Of a DNA stretch of 64,000 nucleotides, positions 1 to 11,299 are shown piece by piece. Origin of the DNA: Cladopsammia gracilis (taxonomy: Eukaryota > Cnidaria > Anthozoa > Scleractinia > Dendrophylliidae). The stretch's first letter is position 1. Every line of letters begins with the position of its first letter. The position numbers and the translations under genes were made by a program. The stretch lies in NCBI GenBank assembly GCA_022457155.1, contig JAJGOT010000047.1, positions 1,980,501 to 2,044,500 of the forward strand, in the 5' to 3' direction. The notes under the pieces were generated by a model. The model was not told where the DNA came from, did not search any database, and saw only the letters and a program-made list of their open reading frames with translations.

Positions 1-101
1 TTGTGCTTCTTTTTATCTATTTATTTATTTATTTGCACTACAAAGAAAACACTTACAAAACAATACCTACAAACACTAATATTACACTACTTACAATTAA
101 C

Positions 102-420
102 AATTATTGGATGAGGTTGAGCATGATAGCGATAATTATCAAGGCCAAAGTTTGTGTTATCTGCCGAGGCCTTGATAATTATCGCTATCATGCGAAAACC
201 GAATCCAGTAATTGTTTTATTATGCATATTCCTGAGCTGCACTTGTAAAGACAAGAGCGCGCACTTCTGCGTGCATAAAACTATTGTCTGTAGGTATGAC
301 GTCACTTCTGCATGCAAAAAAACTATTGTCTGCAGGTATGACGTAACAGAAACAGCAAGCCATAATTAGCTGCGTGCTTATAGCCAATCAAAATCGAGCT
401 AGTGACACCAATGTATAATA
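102..420 (+). repeat. Dispersed foldback repeat, copy 1
   Basis: Positions 107-160 and 170-216 form a hairpin: TGATAGCGATAATTATCA on the left arm matches its complement on the right arm. The following bases to about 420 reappear in reverse complement at 42563-42850, including the segment about a short stretch of TGACGTCA-like sites and the end reading CCAATGTATAATAAT. This is a non-autonomous element, and no coding sequence is supported. The short ORFs here are by-products of the hairpin. Confidence 0.75.
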
Positions 421-675
421 ATACAATATACTACATCAACAATACCAAGAATATACTATTAACAGTTCACTACTTACAATCTTAGCACTAATCGAGTAAA
501 ACTTAACACTATTTACAAGATAATACACACTACACCAATACAGTGGCAACGGGCTTAGGAATAAATTAATGTAAACGCGAAACAATCTATTTCACTAAAC
601 CATTAACAAAACTAAAAATATAAAAAAAGATGGAGAAGAACTGTAAGATAGCTGTTAGATATAGTCGATATATAC

Positions 676-1115
676 TTAAAGAAAGTGTTCTATAGCTATT
701 TTATATTTATAAATGATTTTATTTATAAAGTCCGAAATCGATAATGAATCGTTCTGGAGTTTTCTTTTATAGATATAGTAACACATAAAGAGGAGGGTGT
801 AATTTAGTTTTCTCTTTAAGTCATCGGATGCACTGAATATATATAGGCTAAATAAACCTTCTTCAGTCGTGAGTGCGAGGGAGGAACTGTTGGTTGAATT
901 GAACCACTGTAACACCATCTGAATAAATGACAGTTAATTAATTAACGCATGATCTCTAGAATCCGTTTCTCTGCAGTATTTACAATCTCCATCTTCCTTG
1001 ATCTTAAATCTAAAAAGCTCTTTTCTAGTTACAAAGATCCTATGAATGACCTTAAAATGAAATTTCTCGCAGTTTATTCTCTTTGCTAGTTTTATAGCGC
1101 GGGTCCGTGTTAAGA
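676..1115 (-). mobile_element. Degraded LINE ORF2 C-terminal fragment
   Basis: On the minus strand, a frame from about 1085 reads KFHFKVIHRIFVTRKELFRF, then a C-x2-C pair (CKYC) and a histidine (DSRDHALIN). This is the style of the post-RT zinc-knuckle region of LINE ORF2 proteins. It hits a stop at LIN*, then continues in another frame as QWFNSTNSSSLALTTEEGLF and KRKLNYTLLFMCYYIYKRKL to the end near 676. At least one stop and one frameshift make it a dead copy. The family call rests on recognition of the motif order. The exact clade is unknown. Confidence 0.6.
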
Positions 1116-1179
1116 TTTTTCACTGCAGGATGGCGTATAGTGATAAACTGCAATATCCTCTCTTTGTTTTTTATCTTTT

Positions 1180-1800
1180 GTTGGACTGCCGACTAGTAAG
1201 GCAAAGGTGACCCCAGTCAGCAATGACCTTTCTATCATTGCTTTAGGATAACCTCTTGTTTCGAGGCGTAGTTTGAAGTTAGAAAGGCAGTTTTCAAATG
1301 TTGTTTCAGTTTGAAGAGTTTGTTCTTAGTAGTCGAATTGCCTCGCTTTTTACGAAACCTCCTTTCACGACGCCTGGTGGGTGACAGGAAGTGCCATGTG
1401 TATATTGAAAGGTTTCGGATGGCTTGAAGTAAGTTTTGATATCCAGGATGGATTCTTTTGTGAATCTTTCCCCCCTTAAACACAACTGTGTCAAGGAAAT
1501 AAATTTTGTTTTCTGATATATTTCGGCCGTGAATTTAATTGTAAGGTGGAATCTGTTAGCTTGTTCAATAAAACGATCCACTTCTTTTCTATTGCTGTCC
1601 CAAAGAGAGAACAAGTCATCAATCAGGGTAACATTTCCATTTTTTTGCCTTGGTATTGCTTTGTTGAATCAATTTTGTTTCGATTTCCGCCATGAAAACA
1701 TTGGCAAAAGATACTGCCATTTTCGTTCACATAGCGGTTCCATGTGTTTCAAGATAATTCTCCTCATTGAACTGGAACGAGTTTTCTCTTAGGATTAGAA
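1180..1800 (-). mobile_element. Penelope-like retroelement RT fragment, degraded
   Basis: Minus-strand reading gives segments typical of Penelope-like reverse transcriptases: ETHGTAM near 1750, MAVSFANVFMAEIE near 1690, LFSLWDSNRKEVDRFIEQAN near 1610, LTIKFTAEI near 1540, and ETFQYTHGTSCHPPGV and KSEAIRLLRTNSS after that. The frame is broken by stops and shifts, including at the expected catalytic aspartate region (D followed by stop near 1625). It is an inactive relic. It lies directly upstream, in the same orientation, of the separate LINE fragment at 676-1115. Confidence 0.75.
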
Positions 1801-2065
1801 TTTTTAAAAAAATCAATTTGCATTCATAAATGTAAATTTCTGCATGAAATGCATATAGTGTCCCGCCGATAAAAAAAAATGACATTATCGAAAAGAAAAA
1901 GTGATATATTCATTAAAGAAGAAAATACCTTGAGTCGATTCTAAAACAGAGTCACTACACGACGCAATGTCTTCGCAAGGAGCCGCCATTTTGCTGGTTA
2001 GGTTCTTCTTTCCACGCGGAAGTCCTGGATATGATGCATGGCAGGCGGTATAGGAATGATCGATA

Positions 2066-2760
2066 TGATGTTGCAAATCAAAAGCGCATATTGATCATTC
2101 TCTACGCAGGCTTACCCTGGCCACGCCGAACGAACTCAACAACTGAAGAAGACAATATGTTCCTTTTTAGCATTGCGTTTGTGCTAGGTAGGTAGAGTTT
2201 ATTTCGTTGTTCTGTTGAAATTCAGTTTCTGAGTATGGATGCTGTAGAGTTGATCTCGATAATATTCCAAACAGTTTGGAACTTCGAGCTTCCTATAGTG
2301 AACCAACAGCAGTTTGCGTGCCCGGGCCGGTTTGCGTGCTTCACGCCCGTGGCTCGCTGTTACAGTTTTTTTTTTAATATTTCATCCAGAAATCTCGAAC
2401 CTTTCATTTCCCCTGACTTTATGAGCATGATCTCGTGCTCGTGCTCATTGAGCATGAGCACGAGTTATGACCATATGACTGTAAATGGATTCTTACGTCA
2501 AGTGTAGCCTGCGTTAAAAAAAAAAACAATATTGCTGTCACAGTACAGTACACGGTTGAATCACGATAACTCGAACCCTCGGTAACTCGGACCAAAGTCG
2601 ATTTCCCCTGGTTTTGCTTTATATATTTACAAAATCTCCTTGCGTCGCCATATTGTAGCTTTTCACGGGGCAACAACCACCGCTGAATTGTCGCACCGAG
2701 TAGAAATGGCAAATGGAAAAGAAAATTTCTGGAAATTTCACATTAGCGCCGACGAACTTT
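2066..2760. repeat. Direct duplication, copy A (without insertion)
   Basis: This segment repeats at 3022-4730 in the same orientation. Shared landmarks are the block around 2075-2260 (also 3030-3200), the GTGAACCAACAGCAGTTTGC block at 2297 (also 3832), the CAAGTGTAGC block near 2500 (also near 3990), and the CTTGCGTCGCCATATTGTAG block at 2639 (also 4622). Copy A lacks the two inserts that lengthen copy B, so it serves as an approximate empty-site reference. No gene is supported. Confidence 0.75.
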
Positions 2761-3021
2761 CGCTAAGAAGAAACAAAATTTTGTTTAGCGCACACGAATC
2801 ATCGTTTCGCCGAAACGAATTTTCGATTATAGGAGGCAAACTTTTGACAGACTGTGACAGACCCCAAAGGAAGTGTACATCCACAAAAAACACTAAAAAA
2901 AAGAATTTATTTGCGATTAGTGCCACAAAGACTAGCACATCACGTGCACAAAGATTAGCACATCACTTGCACAAAGTATTTTCAACTGTAAAATGGGGAG
3001 AGATGATCATTCCCATGAGGT

Positions 3022-4730
3022 ATTGCAAATCAAAAGCGCTATATTGATCATTTTCTACGCAGGCTTACCCTGGCCACGCCAAACGAACTCAACAACTGAA
3101 GAAGACAATATGTTCCTTTTTAGCATTGCGTTTGTGCTAGGTACGTAGAGTTTATTTCGTTTGTTCTGTTGAAACTCAGTTTCTGAATATGGATGCTGTA
3201 GACTTGACCTCGATAATATTCCAAACAGTTTGGAACTACGAGCTTTAAGGTGGTCAGACACGAGGGGTCATGTAGCAGGGACATGTCGCAGCGACATGTA
3301 GCAGCGACAAAAAATTGTGAAGTACACACTGAGGAACATGTAGCAGGGAGGGTAGCGGGGACATGTAAAAGGGAAAAAGTCATAGCGCTTGCACACCACA
3401 TGAAAATGTTGCTGGGACATGTCTCAGGGACATGTTGCAACGACACGTCCCCTCGTGTGAACTGATACTATTGTAATTGTGCAACACCAATATTGGGGAC
3501 ATTTTGTACTCGCAACGTGTACCATGAAGTTCAACAAGTTGAACTCCGTGAGACATGTCGCAGGGACAAAATGTTCCCAAGAATGGCGTTGCATAATTAT
3601 GATAGTATCAGTTCACACGAGGGGACGTGTCGCTGCAACATGTCCCTGAGACATGTCCCCGCGACATTTTCATGTGGTGTGCAAGCGCTATGATTTTGTC
3701 CCTGCTACATATCCCCGCTACACTCCCTGCTACATGTCCTTCAGTGTGTACTACACAAATTTTTGTCGCTGCTAAATGTCGCTACGACATGTCCCTGCTA
3801 CATGACCCCTCGTGTCTGACCACCTTTATAGTGAACCAACAGCAGTTTGCGTGCCCGGGCCGGTTTGCGTGCTTCACGCCCGTGGCTTGCTGTTACAGTT
3901 TTTAAAATATTTCATCCAGAAATCTCGAACCTTTCATTTTCCCTGACTTTTTTAGTTATTACCATATGACTGTAAATGGCTTCTTGCGTCAAGTGTAGCT
4001 TGCGTTTAAAAAATAACAATATTGCAGTCACAGTACAGTATACAGTTGAATCACGATAACTCGAACCCTCGGTAACTCAGACCTCGCGCTATCTCAAACC
4101 AAACTCGATTTCCCTTGGTTTTGCTTTATATATTTACTGTAATTTTACCCCGGTAACTCGAACCCTCGATAACTCGAACCTCCCGCTACCTCATTGCCGC
4201 TTACTCGAAGTGATTTCAGGCGCGATCCATTCGACCAAAAAATCCGGTTGGAATTTCCGAAATTTTCATATGTCGAATGGAACGGAAGTTTCCACTTGAA
4301 CGAACCGATGTCGTTTCTTTAGCAGGTGATGTTGTTGAGACTTACTATAATTCTTCCATAGTACTTATAGAAACAGTAACTTTATTTCCATAGTAAGAAC
4401 AAGAACTCAATTCCACAAACAAGGAATATTCACAACTGGCGGGGAATCATATGCAAAGAAGTTCGTGCATTGTACAAGCGTATATTGCTCAAGTCATTCA
4501 GTTTTGTTTTCAACTTGCCAACGGCAGGAACGATATTTCCTGAACCATCGACAAGCATGTCAAAGAAAGAATTCTAAACCGTCAAACGTGAAGAAACAGA
4601 CGAAACAATAATAAAAATCTCCTTGCGTCGCCATATTGTAGCTTTTCACGAGGCAACAACCACGGCTGAATTGTCGCACCGAGTAGAAACGCCAAATGGA
4701 ACAGAAAATTTCTGGAAATTCCACATTTCC
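3022..4730. repeat. Direct duplication, copy B (with nested insertions)
   Basis: This is the counterpart of 2066-2760, expanded from about 0.7 to 1.7 kb. One insert is the palindromic MITE at 3248-3825. The other is about 4140-4612, extra sequence absent from copy A that contains direct ACTCGAACC-type repeats. Similarity outside the inserts is high, so the duplication predates the insertions but is not ancient. Confidence 0.7.
3248..3825. mobile_element. Long-armed palindromic MITE, PIF/Harbinger-like
   Basis: The element opens AGGTGGTCAGACACGAGGGG and closes with its complement CCCCTCGTGTCTGACCACCT. It is flanked by TTA on both sides (3245-3247 and 3826-3828). A 3-bp TTA duplication fits the PIF/Harbinger superfamily. 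The arms are roughly 200-250 bp and are themselves made of alternating ACATGT-containing repeats, so a transcript would fold into one long hairpin. ORFs in it are mirror images of each other, not genes. Copy A of the surrounding duplication lacks it. Confidence 0.85.
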
Positions 4731-4874
4731 GGAAAACAGGGTTCATTTACCATTTACCCAAAAATTTCGGAAATTTCGGTCAGAATGTAAATGGTAAGAC
4801 AATTTTGGCTCGACCGACCGGAAAATTTCCGAAATGAACGGAACGGCTTGAAAGGTAGTCCAAAATTTCCAACC

Positions 4875-5077
4875 GAAATAGGCCATTTCCGAGTTGCCTT
4901 TAGTCTCTCTATCAAAGCGAGGCTAGGTGCGAAACCTTTCATATGAAAATGAGTTATTCATTCACATGCAAGTAAAACCTATTTGCATGTGAATTAAAAC
5001 TCATTTTCATATGAAAGGTTTCGCACCTAGCCTCGCTTTGATAGAGAGGCTAAAGGCAACTCGGAAATGGCCTATTT
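4875..5077. repeat. Near-perfect palindrome
   Basis: The left arm (from 4875, AAATAGGCCATTTCCGAG) and right arm (ending 5077) are complementary for about 95 bp, with only a short spacer near 4960-4985. One or two differences were seen by eye. It is probably a foldback MITE. No coding content. Confidence 0.85.
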
Positions 5078-5160
5078 CTGAACGGAAAACCAGTTCCAGA
5101 CCCTGCGCCAGTTTTGATGCGTAAGCGTGGTTACTCAGCTTGTTTCTGGTGTCAAATTAA

Positions 5161-5346
5161 CAAATAGATTCCATTTGGCCGTGTATCTGTTCAGTTATAG
5201 ATCACAGATGACGTCAAAATGTGGTAAGAACAAAAAAGTGGCACACGAGCCGCAGGTGAGTGTGTCACTGATGTTCTTACCACATTTTGACGTCTTCTGT
5301 GATCTATAACTGAACAGACACACGGCCAAATGGAATCTATTTGTTT
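5161..5346. repeat. Palindromic foldback element
   Basis: The left arm reads CAAATAGATTCCATTTGGCC and the right arm ends with its complement near 5344. The arms are about 75 bp with a spacer at about 5235-5270. The inner arms carry GACGTC. It is non-coding. Confidence 0.8.
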
Positions 5347-6154
5347 TATACAATGAACAGAATAAAAAAGAGTAATAAAAATTACGAACTTGCCTCGCAG
5401 CGCTCGACTGTTCGAAGATTTGTTCCAGTTTAGGTATTTTTCAAGTCACCAAGAACACTTTTCGTCTTGGTTTCTTCTTTTTCTTGCTCGTAAACAGCTC
5501 CTGCTAAACATTTTTCGAGGCTTTCACTTGCTTAATCCAGAATTATCTCGCAAACATTTTCAAAATTGTGCGCCATGTTGGACAAAACAAATCAAACAAT
5601 TTTTCTATGACGTCAGCCGTGCGTCTGTACTCTGATAGATCATGGGCAACAACCAATCACAGAGTGCGTAGTATTCAGTTCATTGTATAATGGTAAATAG
5701 TACACGCCAATCTCAAACGGAATTTCCCTTTCTGGAGTTCTGCTTACCATTTACACAAACCGTGGACCAACCGGTTTTCCCGTGTAAATGGTAAACAATT
5801 CAGGACAACCTCGAGGGGTTGATCAAAATTTCCGAAACGAATTTTTCGAAAATTTCTGTTTCAATCGATTTTCTACCGGAATTTCTGGAAATTTTGGTTG
5901 AATGGATCGCGCCCATTGTTTTTCCTTCGGGTCACTCGACCGAACCTCATCTGTCAAAGTCAAAACATACAGATGTCATCCAGAACACTAACTTTATTAG
6001 TGTATACATTGTCCGATCCTATGTCCTACCATAGTGTTCTTTTATTTCGCTTTGCTTTGTCGTTTTGTTCTGTTCATTTATGCTACGTTTTGTTTAAAAA
6101 ATCGGTCTAGTTGAACTCTTTCTTGGTCAGTAAACCTGATTAAACGGGCATATT

Positions 6155-6615
6155 GTAAAAGCTGGAGTGGAGTGGAATGGACTGGACTGGATTTGTAAAA
6201 CATGGACTGGATTTGTAAAAGGTGGATTTGAAATAAATAAATAAAGTTTATTGTTTTTCACTGTTTTCCATTCTTGATTTTTTTCATTTGTTTTACAAAT
6301 CCACCCTTTACAAATCCACGTTTTACAAATCCACCTTTTACAAATCCATCTTTTACAAATCCACCTTTTACAAATCCACCTTTTACAAATCGATCTTTTA
6401 CAAATCCACCTTTTACAAATCCATCTTTTACAAATCCATCTTTTACAAATCCACCTTTTACAAATCCACCTTTTACAAATCCACCTTTTACAAATCCACC
6501 TTTTACAAATCCACCTTTTACAAATCCACCTTTTACAAATCCACCTTTTACTAATCCAGTCCATGTTTTTCAAATCCAGTCCAGTCCATTCCACTCCACT
6601 CCAGTCCTGGCAATA
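6155..6615. repeat. TIR element with a 15-bp minisatellite core
   Basis: Positions 6288-6560 hold about 18 tandem copies of TTTTACAAATCCACC. The outer parts (about 6155-6232 and 6548-6612) are inverted copies of each other rich in GGACTGGA-type motifs. Because 15 is a multiple of 3, the array is open in several frames on both strands (for example repeated RWICK or TNPPF peptides). The composition shows these are artefacts of the repeat. Confidence 0.85.
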
Positions 6616-6824
6616 TGCCCCATGCGATAACTCTCGATAACTCATCGAACTCCCGCTTACTTTAGTTACTTGAACCTTCTACTGCTTCTACATCTACATC
6701 TACATGATTTACTTTCAAAATCCTAATGGACATACAGCAAGTTTCAGTGCAAAGTGCGAAATGTAAACAATAGTGCAAAACAAAGCCAAGACCGCAAGGT
6801 AGTATGGGATTTTTATGCAATGGC

Positions 6825-6925
6825 TGTTTACAACCTATAAACCTATAGACCGATAAACCTTTAAACCTATAGATTTATAAACCCATAAACCTATAGACCT
6901 ATAAACCTATAGACCTATAAACAGG
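6825..6925. repeat. Short AACCTATA-type tandem repeat
   Basis: About ten imperfect copies of a 10- to 16-bp unit such as AAACCTATAGACCTAT. No telomere function is implied, as the unit differs from TTAGGG. Confidence 0.7.
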
Positions 6926-7234
6926 GATGATTTTCATCTCGAACGTATACAGTTAGCAATTCTAACCATACCGTAAGTTGTTAGGTTTGGCACCTACAAG
7001 AGTACGTACTACATGGACTCACAACTGCAGTAAAACGTACCTGGTGACCAAACGTTTGGTACTGGCGAACACTTTAGAAAATTAGCCGCCAACTTGGAGG
7101 CTACAGAAAACGATCGATAAAAGACCAAATTCAATCCGAGCACTAAACGATTTCACCCATTCAGCCAAAGGATGAAAAGAATACAATTTGATAAAAAGTA
7201 GATTTGCTACTTTAGAACATTAAAAAATGAATTG

Positions 7235-7412
7235 ATTGCAGCGTTACCAAGTAGTGGTACGGTAGGCTACGCAAGTCTAAGCCTAGCTGAGGTCACAGGT
7301 TCAATTCTGAGTGGGGATTTTAGATTTTCTTTTTTACACTTAAAAATTTATTGAAAATAAAATTCTAAGTGTCGACATTACGTTATATGAGTCTCAATAA
7401 GGTGTCCAAGGT
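7235..7412 (+). mobile_element. TIR element with tRNA-like core, partial copy
   Basis: This partial copy carries the tRNA-like block (GTGGTACGGTAGGCTA, then GGTCACAGGTTCAA) and the 3' end CAATAAGGTGTCC. It is the same family as 7548-7848, 11300-11735 and 22890-23150. It lacks the left terminus. Confidence 0.65.
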
Positions 7413-7547
7413 GGCTTAAGCGGATGGGATCCAATGCTGACTGCTCAATTTAGTGTCTGGTCGTCATTTTGGTTTTGCGAAACGTCGGAGGCTGGGAGGA
7501 GTTAACGGCTGACTCCCACACGGTTAAGCCTAAAGAATACCGTTCAG

Positions 7548-7848
7548 AAGGACGTCGGACACCTTATTGAAACTTATATAACGGAGTAACTGGTTAGCTT
7601 TCAGTTGATGTTATGGGTAGCAGTTTACATAGTTAAATTTAGGCTTGAACAACCCGAGAAGCTAGGTGGTACAGTGGTACAGTGGTACGGTAGGCTATCT
7701 AAACCTAAGCCTAGCTGAGATCACAGGTTCAACCTGAGTTGGGGGATTTTAGATTTTCCTTTTTACACTTAAAAATTTATTGAAAATAAAATTCTAAGTG
7801 TCGACATTACGTTATATAAGTCTTAATAAGGTGTCCGACGCCCCTCTA
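7548..7848 (+). mobile_element. TIR element with tRNA-like core, full copy
   Basis: The left terminus GGACGTCGGACACCTTATTG and the right terminus CAATAAGGTGTCCGACG... are inverted repeats. Between them lie GGTACAGTGGTACGGTAGGC and GAGATCACAGGTTCAACCTG, which resemble the A and B boxes of a pol III promoter. It is not a functional tRNA gene, because no cloverleaf closes. It could be a MITE that captured a SINE, or a SINE with terminal repeats. Confidence 0.65.
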
Positions 7849-7859
7849 AACGGTATTCT

Positions 7860-8980
7860 TTAGGCACAATCCTCCCACACCCCAGGTGGCGTCTTTGACT
7901 CACCTCAGTCCGTGGTTTTTAAGTAATGATCCGCATAACAAGGAAAGCGCTGAACGGCAATGAACGATGGACTGTCAACTTTTTTCATTGTTACAACTGG
8001 TGATCTCATTGGCTTAGTCTCAAAAACCGCTTAAAAGTTAAGGTTCAAGGTGCATTTTGTCTAATTTTTTTAAGGTTTCAAGTAATTTGAGTTCCAATCG
8101 CACAATATGCAATTTTTAAAAGATATTGTATTTGGGGAACTTTGTCAAAGAAGCAAAATTATTAGCTATTGTCTTCTGCTATTCTGATTGGTTAAGCACG
8201 AACATTTCCTAAAATTTATTTGACGCAAACGGATTTTCTTTATTTTTATACTGAAATATAATTATGAACCATCAACCCTTCCTCTATTCTTAAAACCAAA
8301 GATAGTCTATGTGGGAAAGAACCAATGCCGCAGAACAATGAAGTTTACCGTAGTTCCTATGTAGAGCATTACTTAAAACTCAGCGCTCGTTCTTCCCTCA
8401 AATACGCCAAGTCCACAGATCAGTATTAATTTTCCATACTGAGTTTGAAGTCAAAAACAGATTTAAAACGACCAAAACATCTTAGCGTGACATAAATATG
8501 CATTGTGTGAAACAAGACGGTCAAGACTGAACTGAATGACGTAATTACACTGGGGAATTACAAAAAAGTTTACAGCCGATGGAAGGAGGGACCGGAAATT
8601 TGCATCTCTGCCCCCGTATAAGTTTTTTTATTTCTTTTATAAAATATAAACGGTTATAATGAACCTTGACGTCACGCGCGTGCTTTATCGAGTTATAATG
8701 AACTCGGTTTAACCAATCATAGCGCGCGCATTTCCTTGAGCATTTTATAAATGTTTATATTGTATATGCTTATAAATTTAAACTACCGTTTTTTGGCTCT
8801 TTTTCTAACACTGTTCAACGCAAAATCAGGCGTCTCACTCAGACGTCTGAGTGTTACTCGTGGTGAAGATGGATGATGTTTCATCCGAAACATGTACACA
8901 TTATAAAACGTCGTAACCTTTTTGAAAATTAAAAATTGTCTAGATTAACTAATGTTCATAACTATTAGTAGATAACGCTT
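7860..8980. other. Intergenic stretch without recognised gene
   Basis: AT-rich sequence with no convincing exon. A weak duplicated phrase (TATAATGAAC at about 8655 and 8695) and an imperfect inverted pair near 8835-8850 (CTCAGACG / CGTCTGAG) are all that stands out. The missing first exon of the secreted-protein gene that follows may lie here. Confidence 0.5.
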
Positions 8981-9040
8981 GCACACGAAATGTGATCCTG
9001 TTCCTATTTTCATTAGTTTTCCTCTCTGAAAGTGAGGCAG

Positions 9041-11093
9041 TGCTTCCTAACATTGGCAAATGTACATTTATGGAATATTTCTGCGATGCCTTGAAATGCA
9101 ACACAATTTTCGTCAAGGGACTTCAGAAAGACCCCAACGGCGATTGCAGGTATGGTATAATATATTGGGGGGTGGGGGAGTATGCTGAGGGGTGAGGGGA
9201 GGGGATATGCTGAGGGGTGAGGGGAGTGGGCTTCGAACGAGTTGGTGCTGGTGTATGGTTCTTTCCAGACCAATATTCAGTGATTAAGGTAATTTCGGCG
9301 ATTTTATTACCCTACTAGTGCTCTACGAGTACTAATAAGATGGCCATGAAGGATGAAAAAAGTCCGGATCAACTTTTTTAAGTTTATCACCTCGTGTCTT
9401 GGGAAACTCGCTAAAACTCAGAATATGGTTGATTCTCTCTTCTTCTTCTTCTTAATGTCTATGTTGTGGTGCAATTTTATCCTTGGTGCAAATTTTGTTT
9501 TCCTTTATTTTCCTTTGTATGATAATGAGTTTTGAACAAAGGAAAATAAAATTTGCACCAAGGACAAAATTGCACCACAACATCTATAACACCACAACAT
9601 CTATGGCTGACAAGGTACTTAGTCTTGAAAAAAAAGTAAAATCTGCAAAGGAACGCAAACGATAATGCTGCTACATATGTAGGTTTGCAAGAGACTTAAT
9701 CAGCCAAAAAATGAACAAACATACGATAAACTGCAAGGGCTGATCTGACTACGTAAAAACGTTGAACGAAACAGTTGTACGCGGTTGCAATCCTGCTTTA
9801 TCGGTTTCTGTCGTGTTGGTGTCTCGCAAAGTCAACTTTTTCATACGTAGTCAGGTCAACCCTTGCAGTTTATTGTATACTTAGCTTCAATTTGGGGTAG
9901 TTTTGACCCAAACGTCAAAATCACGATAATTTAATCTCCTTCAAGCCAACTAGTTGGGTTACCCTCCCTCCATGTAAACAGGCTCTGACAGTGAAATTTT
10001 CTCTTTTTTTGTCCTTAGTGCCAAGTTTAACAACATGATCAGATGTGTAACAAAGACAGTACAGATTTGTGCTGGGGACACACTTTCTCAATATCAGATC
10101 GACAGCATTCTTCGCCAAAACTTTAAGGAAAATGTCCTGTGTTTGGACGGTGGGATGGCCGCACCTACCATTCCCCCAATAGGCTCACCATGCTCCAATA
10201 CGTTCAGCAGCGATGCAAATGACTGCGTCCGAACTTTTCATCAAAAATTCGCCGCGAACAAGTCGGACCCTGCTCTTTGCCCGTGAGTTGTATTTGTGAA
10301 TGAATCAAAGAATGATCAATCTATAAATCAACTAATCTATAGGCGTATTATTTTAGGGCATGGGGACTGTACTTGTTTAAGATCGGCTTCGCGACTTTTA
10401 ATCATTTAATCATTTACTTCCAATAGTTGAACCATGTGCTATAATACTATTTTTTTTTCTTGTCTTCAATTCGCTCTTTTACGCGCCTATACACCCCCGT
10501 CAGGGGGATTGTTGTTTGGAACAGTCTAGTTTAAAACTGGTTTTATTCTAGCGTGAGTGGATACTAAATAAGTAAATGAAATTAAACGAAAGCTGCAGGG
10601 GAGAACTCGAACGTGATGCTGAGAGATTATTAAAGTGTTACAAAATGAAATTTTGACGGTACCATGATTTTATTAGCCCCCCACCTCGAATAGCTCATTT
10701 AGCTAATTTACGGGTGGTAAATATTGTAATTTTGTTAATGTTGTTTATTTTTTTAATAAGGTGGTTATTGTTGTTGTTGTTGTTGTTGTTAAGGTTTAAT
10801 GTCTTCCTTGATATTTCAACAGGGAAAATGCCAAAGCAAAGCGGTGCATGAGGAATCTGATATCCTCTGACTGCACATTTTCATCTTTAGCCCAGGAAGT
10901 GCTGGATTTAGGTCTCAGTGACTACAATCCTTATTGTGCCGATAATCGGGACCCGGGAGCGACTGGAAATGACCAGTGCTATGGCGTGAAAGACCTCAAC
11001 AACCCCTTTACTTCCGGCTCGGCCACATCCGCAGGATTCAAAGTGGCTCTGATGTTTCCTTTTCTGTTGATGCTGTTCTTTGTTAAGATGTGA
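9041..11093 (+). CDS. Cysteine-rich secreted protein, probably GPI-anchored; 5' exon missing
   Basis: Three exons are supported: about 9041-9149, 10019-10282 and 10823-11093 (stop TGA). The junctions are clean: GATTGCAG/gtatgg, ccttag/TGCC, CC/gtgagt and caacag/GGAAAA. The product has about 14 cysteines (such as KCTFMEYFCDALKC and CMRNLISSDC), pointing to an extracellular disulfide-bonded domain. The C-terminus has a small-residue stretch (SGSATSAG) followed by a hydrophobic tail (LMFPFLLMLFF) ending right at the stop, the pattern of a GPI-anchor signal. The open frame upstream starts only at GTG (8992) after a stop and has no ATG. The signal peptide should therefore come from an upstream exon that I could not place, and the exact acceptor (9033 or 9041) is uncertain. 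I do not recognise the family. The large introns hold foldback elements. Confidence 0.65.
9459..9597. repeat. Foldback element in intron
   Basis: GTTGTGGTGCAATTTTATCC on the left and its complement near 9560-9590 form about 50-bp arms around a short loop. It lies in the intron between 9149 and 10019 of the secreted-protein gene. Confidence 0.8.
9721..9880. mobile_element. Short TIR element (MITE) in intron
   Basis: The ends CGATAAACTGCAAGGG and CCCTTGCAGTTTATTG are inverted repeats, continued inward by GACTACGTA / TACGTAGTC. The element is about 160 bp and non-coding, in the same intron as the foldback at 9459. Confidence 0.75.
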
Positions 11094-11299
11094 AATAGTG
11101 AAGCCATTTTAGTAGACTGCTAGCTGTCCCTTTTTAGTCAGTCGATCGGGCGAGCTAATCACGAAAACAAACTCGGCGAGACTGGAGCGAGCGAACGAGC
11201 CGAGGCGAGACTGGAGCGAGCGAACGAGCCGAGGGGAAACTGGAGGAGAGGCGGGAAGAATAGGCCCTCTTTCTCGGTTGTGCCTTAATCATACCGTTC

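Noticed and set aside
3120..3905. Several ORFs of 66-108 aa on both strands
   Set aside because: Mirror-image products of the long palindromic MITE.
6127..6645. 172-aa minus ORF and companion plus ORFs (RWICK / TNPPF repeats)
   Set aside because: Produced by a 15-bp tandem repeat that is open in several frames on both strands.
6825..6925. Telomere-like repeat
   Set aside because: The AACCTATA unit differs from the animal telomere repeat and is short and interstitial.
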